Source of the DNA: Laetiporus sulphureus 93-53
Lineage: Eukaryota > Basidiomycota > Agaricomycetes > Polyporales > Laetiporaceae
Assembly: GCF_001632365.1 (NCBI RefSeq)
Contig: NW_024468552.1
Coordinates: 252,895 to 316,894, forward strand
Length of the DNA: 64,000 nucleotides
Direction: 5' to 3'
Shown: positions 10,486-23,306 of the stretch, in pieces
How the letters are laid out: each line of letters opens with the position of its first letter
Numbering within the stretch: position 1 is the stretch's first letter
Translations under genes and position numbers: made by a program
The notes under the pieces: model-generated
What the model saw: only the letters and a program-made list of their open reading frames with translations
What the model was told of the DNA's origin: nothing
Database searches by the model: none

Positions 10486-12415
10486 ATCTGGAGACTTCAC
10501 CAGCAGTTGTGGCTGCGAGCAGTCGCTATGTCGTTGCCGTCCATAGGCAAACTTGGTGGCTCCTCTCTCGAGCGGTGGAACTGTCGGCGGCGCTGGAGAC
10601 AAGCCGGAAGGCGATATTTCGGCCATGGATTTGGATGTGTTTTACGTTGCTGGTCGCCAGAACCGTCAGCACCGGGGCAATTGAGGAACTGTGCCTTCAC
10701 TACCACCGAAAGTCCACTGCGTCGCTATCACGTCGTGCGTTTTGTCTTGCGTTCTCATATTTTCTGGTTGGCTGAAGGATGTTCCAATATATGCCGTAGT
10801 CGTTGGTTGGACGTGTCAAGGAACGTGCGTTGCGGAGGGCTGGCTGCGACGCTCGACTGTCAGGGTTTTGAATCGGTGAGCATATGCTGTCTAGATGCGG
10901 TTGCAAAAAGGTTGCTTTACATCTGGATTCTTGATCCTGTGATGATACTATGTTAACGGTTTTGTTTGATTTTTGACGTGAGAGCAGGTAAGACATCTTG
11001 ATATACCTGTCAACGTGTTTGTTCTCGCCGATCTGGTGTTCATCGCACATGCTCTCGAGGTTCTTCTATTGTCGCACCGTTCTTCATTGAGCGGCGAGGA
11101 GTATGCATGCAATCTGTTGCCACACGCGTGCACCATATTCCGTTGAACAATGCCGAGTTACATTCTGCTGGCAAGGCGGTGTATCAGGAGATCTTTCATG
11201 TCTCCAAATAAGTCCTGTGGAATAGAAGCCTTGTCTTTGGCACACATCCTGGTCAGTAACACAGTGGAATGCAGCATGCTGACTGAAAAATCTGCAGAGC
11301 TAGGTCACTGTTCCGTCAAGTTGCAAGAAGTCAGATCGCCCGGCTGAATCATTCGTCCTCTGCTTGCATCTTGAGCGTGAAGGGTCTATGCTGTGCTCGG
11401 TCTTGTCAGGTGTCTTCGACGAATGGATGCTTGATGGACTCTTGTACTTGAGGTCACTCGCACGCAGCAAGACATGAAAGTTGCAAAAAAGTGCAAATTC
11501 TGTATTGTTTGTCGTTCAATCTCACCGGCATCGAGTACATACTGAAAACATCGCATAGCGCCCCAGACAAGACACGGCACGGCATTCCCAACATCGACGC
11601 GTCGACCATCACCGTGAGCAGTGTACCTACATGCACGGCTGTGCTTGACAGCGGACCTTGCGTCAATGCGACGTGAAGCACGAATGTTTGATCAGCGGCT
11701 CACCAAGGTAGGTTCTCTTTTACGAGCACGTCCGCAATGTCGCTGAGCATCGGAGCTGTCTCCATAGTCTTCTCGCATATTACGCGACGAAATCTCGCAT
11801 TGAGAGTGAAGAGCATGAGCAATCCATCTTAGCTGGCGGAAAGTGTGGGAACTTCGAAGCAGACTTCAAGCAGTCATGAATCGGACCAGCATGTCCCTGA
11901 AGTTGCAGCGCATCAAGGAAGACGCACAAGCGGAATCGCTAGGAGCATATTTCTGATGAGGGAGGGAGAATATGTTGGAGGAACGAGGCATTCCCGAAGG
12001 TAAGAAGACAGTGCGGGCCACCCGAAGAGCGCTCGTCGCAGCCGGATTTAGCGCTGGCAAATCCGTACGGACGCGTCGCGCGCGTAGATGCACGTGATAT
12101 AATGATCCGATCACGTGCACGTCTTGCCAATTTGTTTACCGCCCCCGGATCGGTGACACCGTAGCCAATAAATTAGGCGACCGATTCAATCACTTTTTTG
12201 TGTATTACTCTATGAACGGCTCGAATTCTGTCGAGCATCGGGGATGCGTTTACTGCCTCTCAGGAAGCGGTTTTGTGAAATCGTGTTGGCGCTCGGCGCG
12301 GAGGCTTTTCACGGGCGCTCAACGTGATCGATCTTCGTGATGGGCGTGTCGAGATTGTTTACATCGATTTGTCTCAGGTGGCTGAACTTCTCGCGTGTGG
12401 CCCGCGTTGAAGTCA

Positions 12416-13799
12416 TACTCTGATACACGCTTTCTTGAATTCAGTACATCATGAAAAATCGATATTCAACATTCAATTATCAAGTCCACGCATACTCTTA
12501 CGAGATCCGAGTTATCTGGATATTTAACTGGCTTGAACATCGGAAACCCTAGATGTCGTGCTCCCTGCTTGACATGAAGTTTTCATCTCGGGTACGGCTG
12601 GAAGACTATCCTTCGACACCGCTCCATAACGTCATATTGGCCATGCCTAATGCATGTACATCGAATGCACTACCCACGTATTCTCCGAAGACCTGACAAG
12701 CGGTGCCGTCCACAGCATGCTCTCACACTTACTCCTTCTGTCAGAATCCGGTGGCCCATCGTCGACGACGATAATAACTGAATGCTCTTCATTGTATCCC
12801 CGCTTGGTCGTTACGCCGTAGGATTAATTGATTAATTCATTGTGGATCATCATTTTGAAGAAGTGTCTGACAGATAAGCTCCCGCGGGAGCGCTGGACGG
12901 TGATGGGATGTTCGGATGGAGAAAGGGCGGTTTAAGCTAGCAGTGTCGTATCGCGTAACCTTGGCCTCCTCCGTGATGTTCGGGAGAAGAGAGGATATGG
13001 ATTGTATGGTGACTGGTGTGGTGTTTTCGAGCGCTCGCTCTGTAGGGTTGCGACGTACAGCGGGACTGTCGTTCTCAGTCGAGGAATATTCACCCTTACA
13101 CTGCGCTGTGCGGGTACCTTTGTGAACACTGAGGTCCACTTGTGAATGTGATTGCGACTGTCTGCCGATGGAGATAAATCAGAAGTTGCTATGTTATAAG
13201 GAGATCCATTGCTACTCACGGCAGTGTGAACTGCATCAATTAATGCAACGGTGATCGAAGGTGTATTAATGATGGAAGCGACCCCTTCGACGCGGGGAAC
13301 GTGCATTCTTCGATGCTATGAAGCGTTCACGCAATACCTGGAACAGCTGCGAATGTGATCACACGTTTAATGGCGCACTATTGCGATACCCAAAGCGACA
13401 AAGCCCACGTCGCCTGCATTGATGCACTGATAGAATTCCTTCACGGATACAGGGGCTCGGTGGATCATTACTATGCTGTGCGGCTACCACAAACTTCAAT
13501 GCGCCGTCAGAATGAGGCATCCCGTTTAACAGACTTTGCGTGGAAAGGCAGATATGCAACAGACTGAGGAGCAGTTGACTGGTGTCAACAGTCGGACTTG
13601 TATTTTCACTGACACTGCCAACCACGGTCCGTTGCTATGGGTCAGAAAGCGGCGAGCTAACATCACAGCAAATGTTGTATAATGATAGTAGTAGAAGTGC
13701 GCCAATCGAGTCAGATCCATGATACAGCTGATGATACATTCCGGGTGTTAGACCCTATGTCTTTGTCGTAGCGTCCCCTCACAATACGCAACAATCCCT
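12416..13799. other. Spacer DNA, no gene recognised
   Basis: Open frames at 12837-13306 on the minus strand and 12916-13125 on the plus strand overlap each other and look like chance frames. The right end is the 3' flank of COX8. Confidence 0.45.
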
Positions 13800-14152
13800 T
13801 CATGCAGTAGATGATGCCCCCGATTTGTACCTGGTGAAGAGAGCCTGAAGATCAGTTGGATGCCGCTTTCTCTCCGAACGGGTGATGGACGACTCACAGC
13901 TGGTATCCAGCAGCAATGAACGGAACGCAGAACGGGATGACAATGAATGCAAGGTATTTGCCCGCAAACGCACGCTTGTTGTCATAACGGAAGGGCACGG
14001 GCTGAATAGGGGAGTGAGCGGTGGATGAGGTGGCGAGGGTGTGTGGGACTTACGTGAGTGTATCCGTGTGCCATCCGCGTCTGGCCGAAGCTCGAACGCG
14101 TCGCGCGAGAGAGGCGAGGAAGGCTGCGGGCAAGGCGGAGCGTAGACGACAT
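13800..14152 (-). CDS. COX8: Cytochrome c oxidase subunit 8 (COX7C family)
   Basis: Small nuclear-encoded subunit of mitochondrial complex IV. Exons 14152-14054, 14001-13898 and 13830-13800 give 77 residues. The first exon is an Arg/Ser-rich mitochondrial presequence (MSSTLRLARSLPRLSRATRS). The mature part begins PVPFRYDNKRAFAGKYLAF, the family's conserved loop before its single membrane helix (IVIPFCVPFIAAGYQL), and ends LYKSGASSTA. Length and the P-F-x-Y/F-x-N-K-x-x-F-A-x-K pattern fit fungal COX8/COX7C. It sits alone inside the spacer of the inverted duplication and is intact. Confidence 0.88.
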
Positions 14153-16039
14153 GCTGGCGGATGGCGAGTTGGCTAGGGAGGGGAGGGTAATGGTGGTGGT
14201 AGCTGAGGTGGCTTAGGGGAACAGGCGTAGTGGAATGGTATTAGGTCACTCGAAAGGGGGCAGCTGACCGCGGGTGGGAATCCTTCCGCATCTTCTGGCC
14301 AGCTATATGTAGCAGCCCGGACATCACCTCATCTTTGGGGATGCACGTCTGGAGTGCAGCGAGAACGCGAACAAGCTGATCCAGCCGGGGCGCGGCCTGC
14401 GTCAAGCGTCACACCGGAGGGAAGATGCCGACCAGAGGGGGATGCCAACGGAAGGAGAAGATCTCCACATCAGCCGCCGGCAAACATGGAGACCCTTGGA
14501 GTAAACGTTGCACGAACAAGCACCGCAGGACGTCCGTGGAGACCTTTCCTTGGCCACAGGAGACATATGCCAGTGTGCGCTCAGCCGCAGAATCGCAAGA
14601 CATCACCAGACCGTCGACAGAGGACGCCAAATCGAGAAACAGGTTGTCGTGCATAACTATTGCAAACGCGCGGATTTGTAGTGGCCTCACGCGATATCAC
14701 CCAAGCGACACGGAAGATGCAGACGAGACCGATCGAGACGAGACTGGGTAGACGCTAACCCCGCCCGCCTTCCTAATGCGGCCAACGCGCGTCTTCACAC
14801 TCGGAACCGCGGGCGCTCAATTGAACTGGTGGTCATCAGCGCCTCAGCATTTAAATGAGACTCAGTGCTATGTTCGGCTTTGATATCAGGTATACTGGAT
14901 GCTCATATATCAGACCGTTATTTCGACAGCGCGGTGGTCCTACATGCGGATTCTATCTGAAGAACAAACCGTCTCGGCTGGTACTTCTCGACGATCCTCT
15001 GTTCTTGCTCGCCTCTTATTCTGCCTTATGGGATTATCTCCCTCTGGGATAGCTTGGCACGTACGCACTTCTCAAGATGCACACAGCGCAGAAGCAACCG
15101 CAGACGCAGCCGCTGTATGACGCTCGACCAGCAAATGAATGGGCCTGGCATCGGATCTCGCGAGAAGCTGGCTGCTTTCTAACTGTGGAACATACGCTGA
15201 CACACTGTATGCGGGGTGCACCGATTCCGAACGCAGCTTCCTCGGACGAATGCAGTCGCGCGATACTGCGAGATGTCCGACCGGTGAATCTGCAGTCGCT
15301 TAACTGGCTGTTCAACGTTTCAACGTTCAGACGTCATCACGGACGCATACAGCCAGCTCTGCTATCGAATCTATGCGCGTCGACCTGTACCTCGGAGGAT
15401 ATGATGCATGAACCTTTTCCATAAGATCCCGTCGCGAATATCTGGAGCCTTAGATCTCCCTCTATCCTGCCGTGCTTCGTTATATTCCGTCTTCAAGCCG
15501 TTGGGGAGCGGTGCACAAAAAAAGGTCATCATTTCAGAGGATGCGACTCTGCTGCAGCTTTTCGTGACTGGCCATGGCTCTGCACCGTCCCAGCTTGTCC
15601 CGGGTTGCTATCACTCCATCACTCCCTACGAGCGGGCCGTCACAAGGATACCCACGTGGAGGCCACCCGACGCCTTCCAAATGCGGCTGACGCGACTCGA
15701 CTCCACATCTTTTCACATCACCATTACGACTGACGTTGGGGTAGTGATGGTGCACGCGCTTGCTCATGGCGTAGTTGTAGCGAGAAGGTGGACCGACCTT
15801 CATTGTCGACATTATACGGCTGCATTCTCCGGGCCTATCCTCGCCTTTGCGCTGTATCGCACACCGGTCTGTCGCGCTGCGGTGGCTCAGTGCGCTGGCG
15901 GGTGCTTTGGTTGTTGAACTGCCAAAGACAACGTCATCTGATGCCAGTATGTCCCGCTTTGTTGCTACAATCATGCGACTGGGTCTTTGGCGAATCATCG
16001 GACGATCTGTAGGTGAAGTTTGCTCCGCAGCAACTGTAA
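14153..16039. other. No supported gene; COX8 promoter at left
   Basis: Several frames of about 90-170 codons exist on both strands (for example 15408-15917 plus and 15534-15998 minus), but they overlap one another, lack splice-supported extension and match nothing known. The part beyond about 14850 may be an older copy of the decayed tandem units that follow. Confidence 0.4.
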
Positions 16040-17150
16040 CGGCTGTCCAAACAGAATCTCAAGCATTGCTCATTCGACAATGGATTTCTACTAAGTTTCT
16101 ATCAGATCGCCAGGACCAGTATCTGGACAAGATGACTCACTATATGCGAGCAATACTGCCCTAACAATGCCTTCGTGTACTTTCTCCGCCTCAAAGTTCC
16201 CAGAAGACGAGCAAATTGTTAGCTGGCGATACTCATTGCCGACTGTCCAGATCTCTTAGCGCCAATCGCTTGATTAGTGGGGGATTTTCAATGGAATTTC
16301 TCGCTGTCGTCCGTCCACGGGGCCCAAGTCGCTAGTCCCTCAGTTCTGAGATGCAAGAAAACGACGAGGGCTCGTACGCATCTCGGTGGCTATAATGCTA
16401 TCGCTCTGGCGTGCCCTTGACTTTTATCTAGCTCCCCGCCTCTCATACGAACTGCGTACCATCTGCTGTTGTGCTTCCTGTCATGAGTCGCCCAATGCCG
16501 TTTGAAACCTCGTGGCACCCATCGGATGCGTTATAGGCGGCTAACGCTCCCGCACTCTCCGCATTTCTTCACATCATCGACCGATGCGTTTAGTCGCAAC
16601 AGCTTGCTCGTCGACTGTTTGAGGCCCTGTCGAACTCGCGCCACTCCGCTCAACAAAGTCAAGCAACAAAAAGCGATGATGCTACGCTCCAGATCACGGA
16701 GGTCGAGGCTTACTTGGCCGGTGAAGGCAGCCGCTCAGCCCTGTACTCTGCTTCCAATTCTTTCTCTGCCAATAACTCATTAATAACGACCTCGTATGGC
16801 CGAGGAATCTAGGAGAATCCCTCCGTACAGAATATCAACCGAAGCGATTCATACAAGCGACGGGCGCGGTCCCATCATGCCCGCGGAGACATTAACACTA
16901 GGGATATATGTTGAATCTGCTGCGACGACGGCAAATCTACACAGTAGCGTGTTATATTTCGGCAAATTGAATCACTACGTTTTTGGTCGTCAGGGGCAAA
17001 CCGAATGCACCCCCAAACAATGTTCGACGTTTGCTGCTGGCTCAGTGACCTCCATTGAAGACGTGCGTTCTGTCTTCGTTCCGCCCATTCCTCCACATTA
17101 TTCGACCTCCCGAGCTACTGGCATATCCAGTCTGGAGTTCAAGAAAAGTT
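16040..17150 (+). repeat. Decayed tandem duplication, unit 1
   Basis: Matches 17410-18450 in direct orientation with an offset of about 1.34-1.37 kb. Shared blocks include ACAGAATCTCAAGC, CTGTCGTCCGTCCAC, TTTGAAAC(C/G)TCGTGG(C/G)ACCC and T(A/G)TACTCTGCTTC. Divergence is high and neither unit keeps a long frame. Confidence 0.6.
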
Positions 17151-17409
17151 AATGCTCATGGTAGCTTCGTCAAAGGGAGGCTCATGGACCATGGACACAA
17201 GGGAAATGTACTCTCAGTCACGTACTTCGGTGCTCGCAAGCCATTCTCACTATCGATAACTACTGCCCTTGCCCTCATCTCTCTCGTTGGCGTACTGGAA
17301 ATAACAATCTGGGAGCTCTATGGAATCATGACATATCTCGCGATACGTCATTACAAGCCGCGCCAGTGTAATGGTTTGCCGAGGAGACCGTATGCGAAGC
17401 TCCCTCCAC

Positions 17410-18450
17410 AGCAATTAGCGTGGCCGCTGTCAGACAGAATCTCAAGCGTTGTACATATAACTGATTTAAATCAAGACCGCCGGAGCCAGCTCTGCACAGC
17501 GTCCTGACTAACTGTGCGTTCGGGACGTGATCCCGATAGTATCTTCCTGAACAAATTAATCTGCAATGCCCTTCACTGGCTGTCCAGGCATCTGAACGTT
17601 AATTTTTTGGCCTGCATTGGCTATCTACTGGAATCTGCTGCTGTCGTCCGTCCACTGGGACTAGCTATTCAGTTCCTCAATTCCGAGATGAATGCAGGCG
17701 ATGAAGGTTGGTACGCATATACGGTGACTTACTGGTGCCATTGCAACGTCTTGACTTCCGTCTAGTCTCCTGGCTTCTACTCGAAACTGCATGCCCATTT
17801 GCTATCGCAATACACCTTGTGAGCCGCTCAATACCATTTGAAACGTCGTGGGACCCGTTGGACGTTTAGCAGGCAGCTGACATTACTGGCTTCTCATATT
17901 CCCTGATCTCGCCCACTCGTGCGTCGACGGAGCTATGGTGCACTAGAGTGCTCATCGTCACTCCCATGCATCTATATCGGACGACAGTGTCGATCCATAC
18001 TGCTACCAACTTTTAGCACCTGCCGGACGGCACTCATGTGAATGATCCTCTGTGCTTGCAAACAATGGCGAGATGTTTTTGCAGTAATGGCAGTCTTTCA
18101 CTCTTATACTCTGCTTCATGTCTTCGGTCGGCCACAGACCCGTCTAGAAGCTACATTTGGAAGCAATCCGTATACGGTCTGGCCTGTCCTACCATGCCAT
18201 CGGAAGACGCACAGATATACGGTGTACATTGCATCTGGGTGCAACAGCAATATCCCATATCTCGAGGCGCTCGATAATTGAAAAATTGGCGACTACATTC
18301 TCGCCTGCCAGGTGCAAACCTCACGCGCTGCTGATAGTGGCCTTGCTTTCTGTGGGTCTGCAAACACCGTCAAAGGCATGCATTCGGAACAGACGCTCTT
18401 TAGTATCCGGTGCGATAAGCTTTCAAGTTCATGCTGACTCTTGAATTACA
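17410..18450 (+). repeat. Decayed tandem duplication, unit 2
   Basis: Second unit of the pair described at 16040. Just upstream, 17055-17507 keeps a 150-codon frame with one hydrophobic helix (FSLSITTALALISLVGVLEI), so the ancestral gene may have encoded a membrane protein; family not recognised. Confidence 0.55.
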
Positions 18451-18667
18451 TGCTCCCAGCATAGCAAGCTGCTGGCAATCTGGTTAAGACGATATTACGC
18501 ATCTCGGGATTCAGGCCAGAACCTCCTGGAGCCATCTTGCGGTCATGTCTCCACGGGATAAGGGAAAGGCATCTCAATGTCTCCAATTGTTTCTGTCGTT
18601 GAACAGGCTATGCTTAGCTTCTGTTACGAGATTTGGTATAATAATATCAAATGTAACATTGACGAAA

Positions 18668-18765
18668 GCCGCGTTAGCGTAGTGGTAGCGCGTCGCACTT
18701 GTAGCCTTACTTATGTGAGAAGCTTTGACATGCGAAGGTCACTCGTTCAACCCGGGTACGTGGCA
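18668..18765 (+). tRNA. tRNA-Thr (anticodon UGU) with a 26-nt intron
   Basis: Acceptor stem GCCGCGT pairs with ACGTGGC (one G-U) and the discriminator base is A at 18765. The A box reads TAGCGTAGTGG and the B box CGTTCAACCCG. The anticodon stem TCGCA/TGCGA encloses loop CTTGTA-A, with anticodon TGT at 18700-18702. The loop is interrupted after position 37 by an intron at 18704-18729, the canonical site for nuclear tRNA introns. The T stem ACTCG/CGGGT closes with one G-U pair. A run of T follows at about 18771-18775 as a polymerase III terminator. Confidence 0.93.
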
Positions 18766-19397
18766 TTTATCTTTTTCTGCATCTTCCGACCGAGCAGCTT
18801 TGTCTTATAATCTTACGAGTAGCGCCGACATTCTCACTGTAAGTGCGCCACTTTGTTCGCCTTCAAAGTAACATGCGAGGTTCCGAAAATGATGGCATCA
18901 AGGAAACAGCGGCGCACAATCACTGACGGCAGGCGCCAGTATAGCATTTTCATGAGCTAGAGTCTCAAGTTGCGATCACTTGCCTGGCGATACAGGGCGA
19001 TACACACTGACTAGCATTCTCGTAGCAAGGCTGCCAGCAAGAGCTACTTCAAATCATGGTATTTCAAGGTGTGTTCATTGGGCAGGTGTTCAGGAATCAG
19101 GAGCTGGCCAACACTCGAGCTTGACTGTATTTTATTCTTCGCAGGGTTATCACAGCCACGAAACGAGCCTATCGACGTCTTCTTTCTATAGCCCGCAGGA
19201 CCTCGCAAGCCTTGTGAGTACAGCATTGCAGATACTTACGCGAGACCCTCTGCTTCAGTCTCATATACACATCTTCTTTTACTCCGTCAGTGCGAAATAT
19301 AGTCCTCCCGACAATCAGCTCACATCGCGCCATCTTGTACCTGATGATGGGGATTTCGGAGACAGGAACAGATCACGCAGTGCGCTTGCTTTCATTT
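18766..19397. other. Upstream of the F-box gene; start unresolved
   Basis: An open frame runs in from 18980 into the F-box coding region, but its first 100 codons look unlike protein-coding sequence. The last part (RNRSRSALAFISMLPTELL) resembles the usual pre-F-box linker. Confidence 0.35.
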
Positions 19398-21076
19398 CCA
19401 TGCTGCCAACCGAGCTGCTGGCTCAGATCTTCTCGGAGTATGTCTCACAATTCCATCCTGAAGACTATGTATACTACCCTGGAGGATTTCGCCTCGAGCC
19501 CACGCTGCAAGGCCCTGGATACTACGCCTGGATTGTCATAATGCATGTCTGTTCTCAGTGGCGTACCGTGGCGATTGAGGAGCCGACATTGTGGGGCCGC
19601 ATTCGCAACGGATCGAAGCCACGTCGGAATGCATCGGAACGATGCTCAAATGATCAAAATGGGCAATGCTCGATGTGACTATTAACCTTTATGGGCTCAG
19701 CGACATGTGTTTTGAGCAGCTGCATATTACCTCGGTGCTTGCAGAGCTGCGACGGATCAAGAGACTGCGCATTCACGGAGATGCAGGGCACTTGATGAAC
19801 GTGGTGTGCGCAGCATCTTCGCAACTCATTTTGCGTGAAGCCCCGAACTTGCGAACTCTTCAAATCGACAGTCCCTTTCGGGAACGTCATATAGAACGAT
19901 CCAACTTGCTCCGTGATCCACTTCATCTCGCCGGAGAATGGGTACGCAACCTACAGAGCATCGAGGTATCATCGGCCGAGAGCTTTCCTTGGGGTCTTCC
20001 AGTACCATTCTCTGGACTAAGGCACCTGAAGTTGGGTCCAGATGCTTGGTGTCAATCCACTCGAGAAGACGTGCTGCGTGCGTTAGAGCAGTTTCCGTTA
20101 CTGGAGACGCTCAGCCTGAGGCTAGTACACGGCCGATGGGATGAGATGTCATCGACAGTATCTGCATCTCAACAATCACCCAATGTGCCCCTGCGCAAGC
20201 TTCGATCAATCCTGCTCATCGGTACTGACGAATGCTGCATTGACATCCTGGACCATCTTTTGATTCCTCCGCCAGGCCATCATCTCAGTCAAGTTCTCCA
20301 GCAATCCAGAAACAACCTTAGACCGCTGGATAAGGAGTATCTCTACGAAGCTCGAAGGCATCATGCTACCGATATCGATGGTCGTTTCTGGAGAAACACG
20401 GAAGTCAGTTCGCATCTTAGTAGGCTCCACCGATGATTCATACTCTTCCCACTCCTCTGAAGGTCCCGATAAAGTGCACTACAACCTCGACATGACGTCT
20501 AAAGGATTTAATATGCATATGTGGAAGACATTCTGGTCCTCTCCGTTGGTCTTACAAGTCAAGATACTCGATCTATCAAACCTTCATCGCTCTCTGTTCT
20601 ACTTTGGCAGCTTCCATTATATGGGGGACGTCGAGACCCTCCGGTTGCACTGCTTTGATAATAAACTCGTGCAAGCATTATTAGGCCAAACAGAAGGCAC
20701 CACCCCTGAAGGATTTATCTTTCCTCGGCTTCGTATCCTCATGATGGACAGGGTGCGCTTTGGAGACCAGACAGTCTACGAGTCACAGACGTCGAGCGAG
20801 GCTCTGCGCGCCGTAGCAGACTGCTTGATCCAGCGTCACCAAAACAACATAGCGATCACTCACCTTATTCTTACAAACTGCGTCAACTTGGACGAACATG
20901 CGGTGGCGATATTCAGGGAGCTCGTACCGAGGGTATCTTGGGATGGCAATGTCAACTTGGATGATGAAGAATTCGACGAATTGCCAAGAACGCCAAGGTA
21001 AATGCACAAATGCTACAAACTGATGAAATTTCTCTGACTCGCAATCAGTCACAAACGACAACGTGGGCATCGATGA
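19398..21076 (+). pseudogene. F-box / leucine-rich-repeat type protein gene, frame-disrupted
   Basis: F-box proteins recruit substrates to SCF ubiquitin ligases; this is the large expanded basidiomycete type. The N-terminal F-box reads LPTELLAQIFSEYV and continues to YAWIVIMHVCSQWRTVAIEEPTLWGRI. The frame then shifts near 19610-19640 and a TGA stands at about 19653, where Trp is expected (TMLK-stop-SKWAMLDV). The second segment (19666-20436) has LRR-like text (LRTLQIDSPF, LRHLKLGPDAW, LETLSLRL). A second shift near 20370-20430 leads to the third segment, ending at 20997 with a terminal exon at 21049-21076. If the assembly is right, this is a recent pseudogene; otherwise two base-call errors must be assumed. 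Confidence 0.7.
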
Positions 21077-23306
21077 CGGCTTCTTAAGTAAACATCAAGG
21101 CTAGCGTAATGATCACACATCCTTTGTCCTAGAACACCTGACGTTTCGATTTGCATCTTGATCAGTGATCGACGGAACAGGCGATCTCATGGGAACGACC
21201 ATGACGAGATCCGAGTGTGGGGAATCCGAGTACTTGTGTAGTCTATTCTCCATGTCTCGAAACTTCTGTGAATGTCAACATGCATGTATGATGTAGATAG
21301 TTTTATTTAATTCCGTCCCTGACATTGCGGAGTGCGGAGTCGACGAAGGTGCATATCATTATAGGTGCTAATTTCAAGGTGTGGCAGCCTGTAGGTCTGA
21401 ATAAAGTTATCTCAGCAAGATGCGCCCAATGGACAAGACATGCAATCTTAGAGCTAGTTGAGGGGGGGACCGTTCAGGCCTCGCCAAACAGTTCAAGTGC
21501 ATCCTCGAGAATCCCTCCTTCATCATCGTTAGTATGTCCATGTATCGAAACAGGCGGCTGCAACGAGTCGTCCACCTCTCCTTCTGCATGATGACAGACT
21601 GCATCTGCTTTGCAATAGCTCGCCATAACCCGAATGAAGGGTCATTCGGACCAGCCCATGGAGGCATGCGCACGTGAACTGGCTCAGGAGCATCCAATAA
21701 TGCTTCCGCGGCTAACCCACATGCGCACGCCCCGAGGAGTCATGTTTCCTCGCCAAATCTGCATGAAAGGGCAAAACGGATCGCACCTGACATCGCTGCA
21801 GAACACGGCATGCGTTCAATCCCGTCATCTTACGCACAGTCTGTGTAATCAGCGGATCGAGAGATTGTGGTGATGGTGTCGAGGTTATTTTTACTTCAAC
21901 GGGCACAAACGGGCGATTCGTTCATGTAAGACAAAGACGTAGATCGAATAAATCCAGAGACGTACAGGTGACAAACGAAGGCCTGTCGCATATAAGGCGC
22001 AGCGTCGGCAAAGGACTTCCAGAGAAATCTGCAGTGTCATCGTGACTTCATATATTAAGGCTGGTCGCAGTCGCTCTGTTCTCGGTTCACGGTGGTTGCC
22101 TCTTGGGGCGACATAGCTGCAACGAGTGCCTAATTTCCTTGACGGCAGACACCTGCTTCTGCTCAAAGGGGAGACGTTTTAGCTGCTAGCTAAATCTCGG
22201 ACGTCATAACTAACATACCAAGGAATGATACAAGATGCGCAACGTCGGCACCTCGGGCTGGATAACGGCACTGACTGACGGCGCCCCAACCACTTGCCGT
22301 AGAGTGCACGCATTCGAAGTTGGCAGGAGCAGCGACATTTGATGTAGGAAAGACACCAGTGAACTGAGTTGTATGAGCTGCCAACCATGTGCAAACGAGA
22401 GTACTCATGTCGTCGTATGATAAATATTGCATAACGATCTCGTCGAGCGTACTCACCGAACAACAACTTTATTTCGATTCTCTTCTAGACACCGATGTTA
22501 TCTATAATTCGATTTAGCTGTTGAGCGCTATCTTTGAACGTGCGGCAGAAGCGCTCCACAACATATTGAGAGTCGCGTTCAATCAACTCCACGGACACGT
22601 GTAGCGAGATTTCCCGAAGGAACGTTTCTGCTACATTCGACAACATCTGCATAACGTGGGAGGTCTTGAAGACCTGGCGTGCAAAGCTTCCAAATGTAAT
22701 TGAGCGACCGAGAGCACGTCATTGACATCGCATGTTTCGGAATTGATAGAGGATGGTACGACCGCCACGCATGATGTCCGCCGGGTCCTAAGAGCTGGCC
22801 GTGTGCTCGTGTATGGGAGAGCCTAAGCTGAAGCGAGAGACATAGCAGTTGTAGCGTAGGAGAAGGAGCGAGAGAAGATGAGGAGGGATGCGGTTGCTCA
22901 CAGTATCGAAGTCATTCGTGAACTAGTGAAGGCAAAACAGACCTTGTAGGCATATGCCTGTTTTCTGCCGAAAGTCTCTGCTGCGCATGGCGTAATTCAC
23001 TGCTTTTCGTGAACGTAAAGTAAAGATAATGCAAGTGGCAGTAAAATGGACCACCCAAGACATGTTTTGCGTAAGCAGAACGGCGATCGGTGACCGTATT
23101 AGTAAGAGCGGAAGCGAGCGCCTGAAGAGCGTCTTAAGGTCTAGCACCGTTGAGTTCCTACTCGGTCCCGCCTACTTGGATGAATTCCTGCAATCTTTTG
23201 ATGCAGTGCATATCTTCCAGCATGCACGTCGTCGACAACAACGAACCAGCAACCCGTCGGAACGACACGGTATGGGAAGGACACTATGACGCGGCTATTC
23301 CTGCTT
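21077..23306. other. No supported gene
   Basis: Only short overlapping frames. The stretch ends where the dispersed repeat copy begins. Confidence 0.45.

Larger units (their letters stand above)
6780..12415 (+). repeat. Left arm of a large inverted duplication
   Basis: The arm matches the reverse complement of 23825-29460 over its full length. Tie points are 6946 with 29279, 9052 with 27199, 9894 with 26347, 11491 with 24748 and 12170 with 24060, giving a nearly constant spacing (5224 versus 5219 bases between the outer two). The peptide read at 6850-6946 (MHLIRSVQTRKWKRTEASA) recurs exactly on the opposite strand at 29279. Differences are scattered substitutions and 1-7 base indels. No transposase or LTR is apparent. 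Outer similarity fades near 6780/29460 and inner similarity near 12415/23825. Genes within are decayed or unrecognised and are listed separately. Confidence 0.9.

Noticed and set aside
14354..14751. Frames downstream of the COX8 promoter (plus 100 and 108 codons, minus 93 codons)
   Set aside because: High GC with biased Arg/Pro/Ser composition in all three frames; nothing recognisable and no introns.
15408..15998. Overlapping long frames on both strands (169 and 154 codons)
   Set aside because: They are mutually exclusive, lack splice-supported extension and recognisable motifs, and lie in a decayed repeat neighbourhood.
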